DNA of 5,898 nt from an uncultured Eubacteriales bacterium (GTDB lineage Bacteria; Bacillota; Clostridia; Oscillospirales; Oscillospiraceae). Below the pieces are notes generated by a model. The model saw only the letters and a program-made list of their open reading frames with translations, was not told the origin of the DNA and did no database searches. Position numbers and translations under genes: made by a program. Position 1 is the stretch's first letter. Every line of letters begins with the position of its first letter. The DNA is taken from assembly GCA_900554855.1 (NCBI GenBank), contig USIZ01000094.1:1-5898 (forward strand), in the 5' to 3' direction. Below, in pieces: positions 5,462-5,898 of the stretch.

Positions 5462-5657
5462 GGATACTTTGTGGAGAACAGCGGTGTTCCTCCTTTGATA
5501 TAGATTTCAATTTCAACCGTGCTTTAGAACCTGAGCAGTGATATAGTGCGCCGTTTTGCAACTGAATCAACGTCACAGGAATACCCATGAGGGCCGTTTT
5601 TCCACCCGTCCTTTGCGCGCTGCGGAAGAGAACATGTATCCGCAAGGCGCTTTTTTT
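5462..5657 (+). ncRNA. Candidate structured small RNA (6S-like shape), or attenuated rny leader
   Basis: About 195 nt run from the predicted start to a T7 tract, with no gene inside. The two ends pair: 5467-5475 with 5639-5647, nine contiguous pairs of which two are G-U. Inside are GGAGAACA/TGTTCCTCC (5473-5493, one bulge) and a stem-loop region at 5530-5579 (CCT..GTGA/TCACAGG). A roughly 190-nt RNA with paired ends, its own sigma-A promoter and a U-tract end fits the general shape of Firmicute 6S RNA. I could not recognise conserved 6S sequence, so the family stays open. The signature loops of SRP RNA, RNase P and T-box leaders were not seen. The alternative is a rny leader whose terminator controls read-through. 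Confidence 0.4.
5615..5657 (+). terminator. Intrinsic terminator upstream of rny
   Basis: GCGCGCTGCGG (5615-5625) pairs with CCGCAAGGCGC (5640-5650) apart from two central mismatches, around a 14-base loop, followed directly by seven Ts (5651-5657). It lies 70 bases before the rny start codon. Its right arm (5640-5647) can instead pair with 5467-5474 near the RNA's 5' end, so terminator and end-closing stem exclude each other. Confidence 0.65.
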
Positions 5658-5727
5658 ATGCGCAAATTCCCTGCAAACGACCATTTACCGGCATAAAAAG
5701 CCAAATAAACTGAAATCAGGAGGTGTA

Positions 5728-5898
5728 ATGAATTTGAATCCTATCGCTATTGTGATCGCTATCGTTGTCGGCCTTGTCTGCCTGGCCGTCGGCATTATCG
5801 CCGGCATCCAGATCCGCAAGAACAACGCCGAGAAGGAGATTGGCTCCGCCGAGCAGGAGGCCACCCGCATTGTCAACCTGGCCATAGATCGGAAGAGC
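5728..5898 (+). CDS. rny: Ribonuclease Y, N-terminal fragment
   Basis: The start of RNase Y, the membrane-anchored endoribonuclease that initiates mRNA turnover in many Firmicutes. Full proteins are about 510-520 residues with a coiled coil, KH domain and HD domain; only about 52 genomic residues are present. They begin MNLNPIAIVIAIVVGLVCLA, a membrane helix (about residues 5-27), followed by IRKNNAEKEIGSAEQEATRI. This matches the family's basic juxtamembrane segment and the 'IGSAE-EA-RI' start of the coiled coil. The ATG at 5728-5730 has a strong AGGAGGTG site (5718-5725). The frame stays open to the edge, but its last codons (from 5886) are Illumina adapter, so the apparent C-terminal DRKS is artefactual. 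No strong promoter lies between the terminator at 5657 and the start; transcription may come by read-through from 5427. Confidence 0.88.
   Translation, partial: MNLNPIAIVIAIVVGLVCLAVGIIAGIQIRKNNAEKEIGSAEQEATRIVNLAIDRKS
5886..5898. other. Untrimmed Illumina adapter at contig end
   Basis: AGATCGGAAGAGC is exactly the common 13-base start of Illumina TruSeq-type adapters. It occupies the terminal 13 bases of the window, where read-through adapter would appear. It breaks the RNase Y protein, whose coiled coil should continue with Glu/Ala/Lys-rich sequence. Confidence 0.93.

Noticed and set aside
5685..5885. A 66-codon minus-strand frame
   Set aside because: It is antisense to the RNase Y N-terminus, which has a strong ribosome binding site and family-specific sequence.

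Overview
The window looks like a chromosomal fragment of an endospore-forming, GC-rich clostridial Firmicute, probably of the Oscillospiraceae (Flavonifractor/Lawsonibacter type). This rests on a SpoIIP sporulation hydrolase, an LtaS-like polyglycerolphosphate synthase, an RNase Y with an N-terminal membrane anchor, strong AGGAGG-type ribosome binding sites, and GC-rich genes separated by AT-rich spacers. The taxonomic placement is an inference. The last 13 bases are the Illumina adapter AGATCGGAAGAGC, so the right edge is a contig end with untrimmed adapter, not genomic sequence.

Layout: (1) 1-123, minus: the first 41 codons of a tRNA-dihydrouridine synthase (Dus), with a good sigma-A promoter at 158-186. 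(2) 124-803: about 680 bases without a convincing gene. Bases 233-472 hold a dense run of hairpins and a duplicated palindrome-bearing segment. A strong minus-strand terminator lies at 469-516. Bases 519-810 carry a diverged tandem duplication with a period of about 166 bases, whose two copies share a possible small reading frame. (3) 804-1262, minus: tadA, the tRNA adenosine deaminase. (4) 1487-3412, plus: an LTA synthase/sulfatase-family membrane enzyme, divergent from tadA, ending at a perfect 20-bp bidirectional terminator (3437-3478). (5) 3484-3963, minus: a stand-alone CinA C-terminal domain protein (PncC-type NMN amidohydrolase) with its own promoter at 4073-4101. (6) 4114-5313, minus: spoIIP. 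(7) 5427-5657, plus: a TTGACA promoter, about 195 nt of non-coding sequence and an intrinsic terminator. This is a candidate structured small RNA or an attenuated leader. (8) 5728 to the end, plus: the start of rny (RNase Y), cut by the contig end.

The protein genes are mostly housekeeping: tRNA modification (Dus, TadA), cell-envelope polymer synthesis (LtaS-like), NAD salvage (PncC), forespore engulfment (SpoIIP) and mRNA decay (RNase Y). They appear as short, separately controlled units rather than one pathway operon. The undescribed material is in the non-coding parts: the hairpin cluster and tandem repeat between dus and tadA, and the candidate RNA unit before rny.
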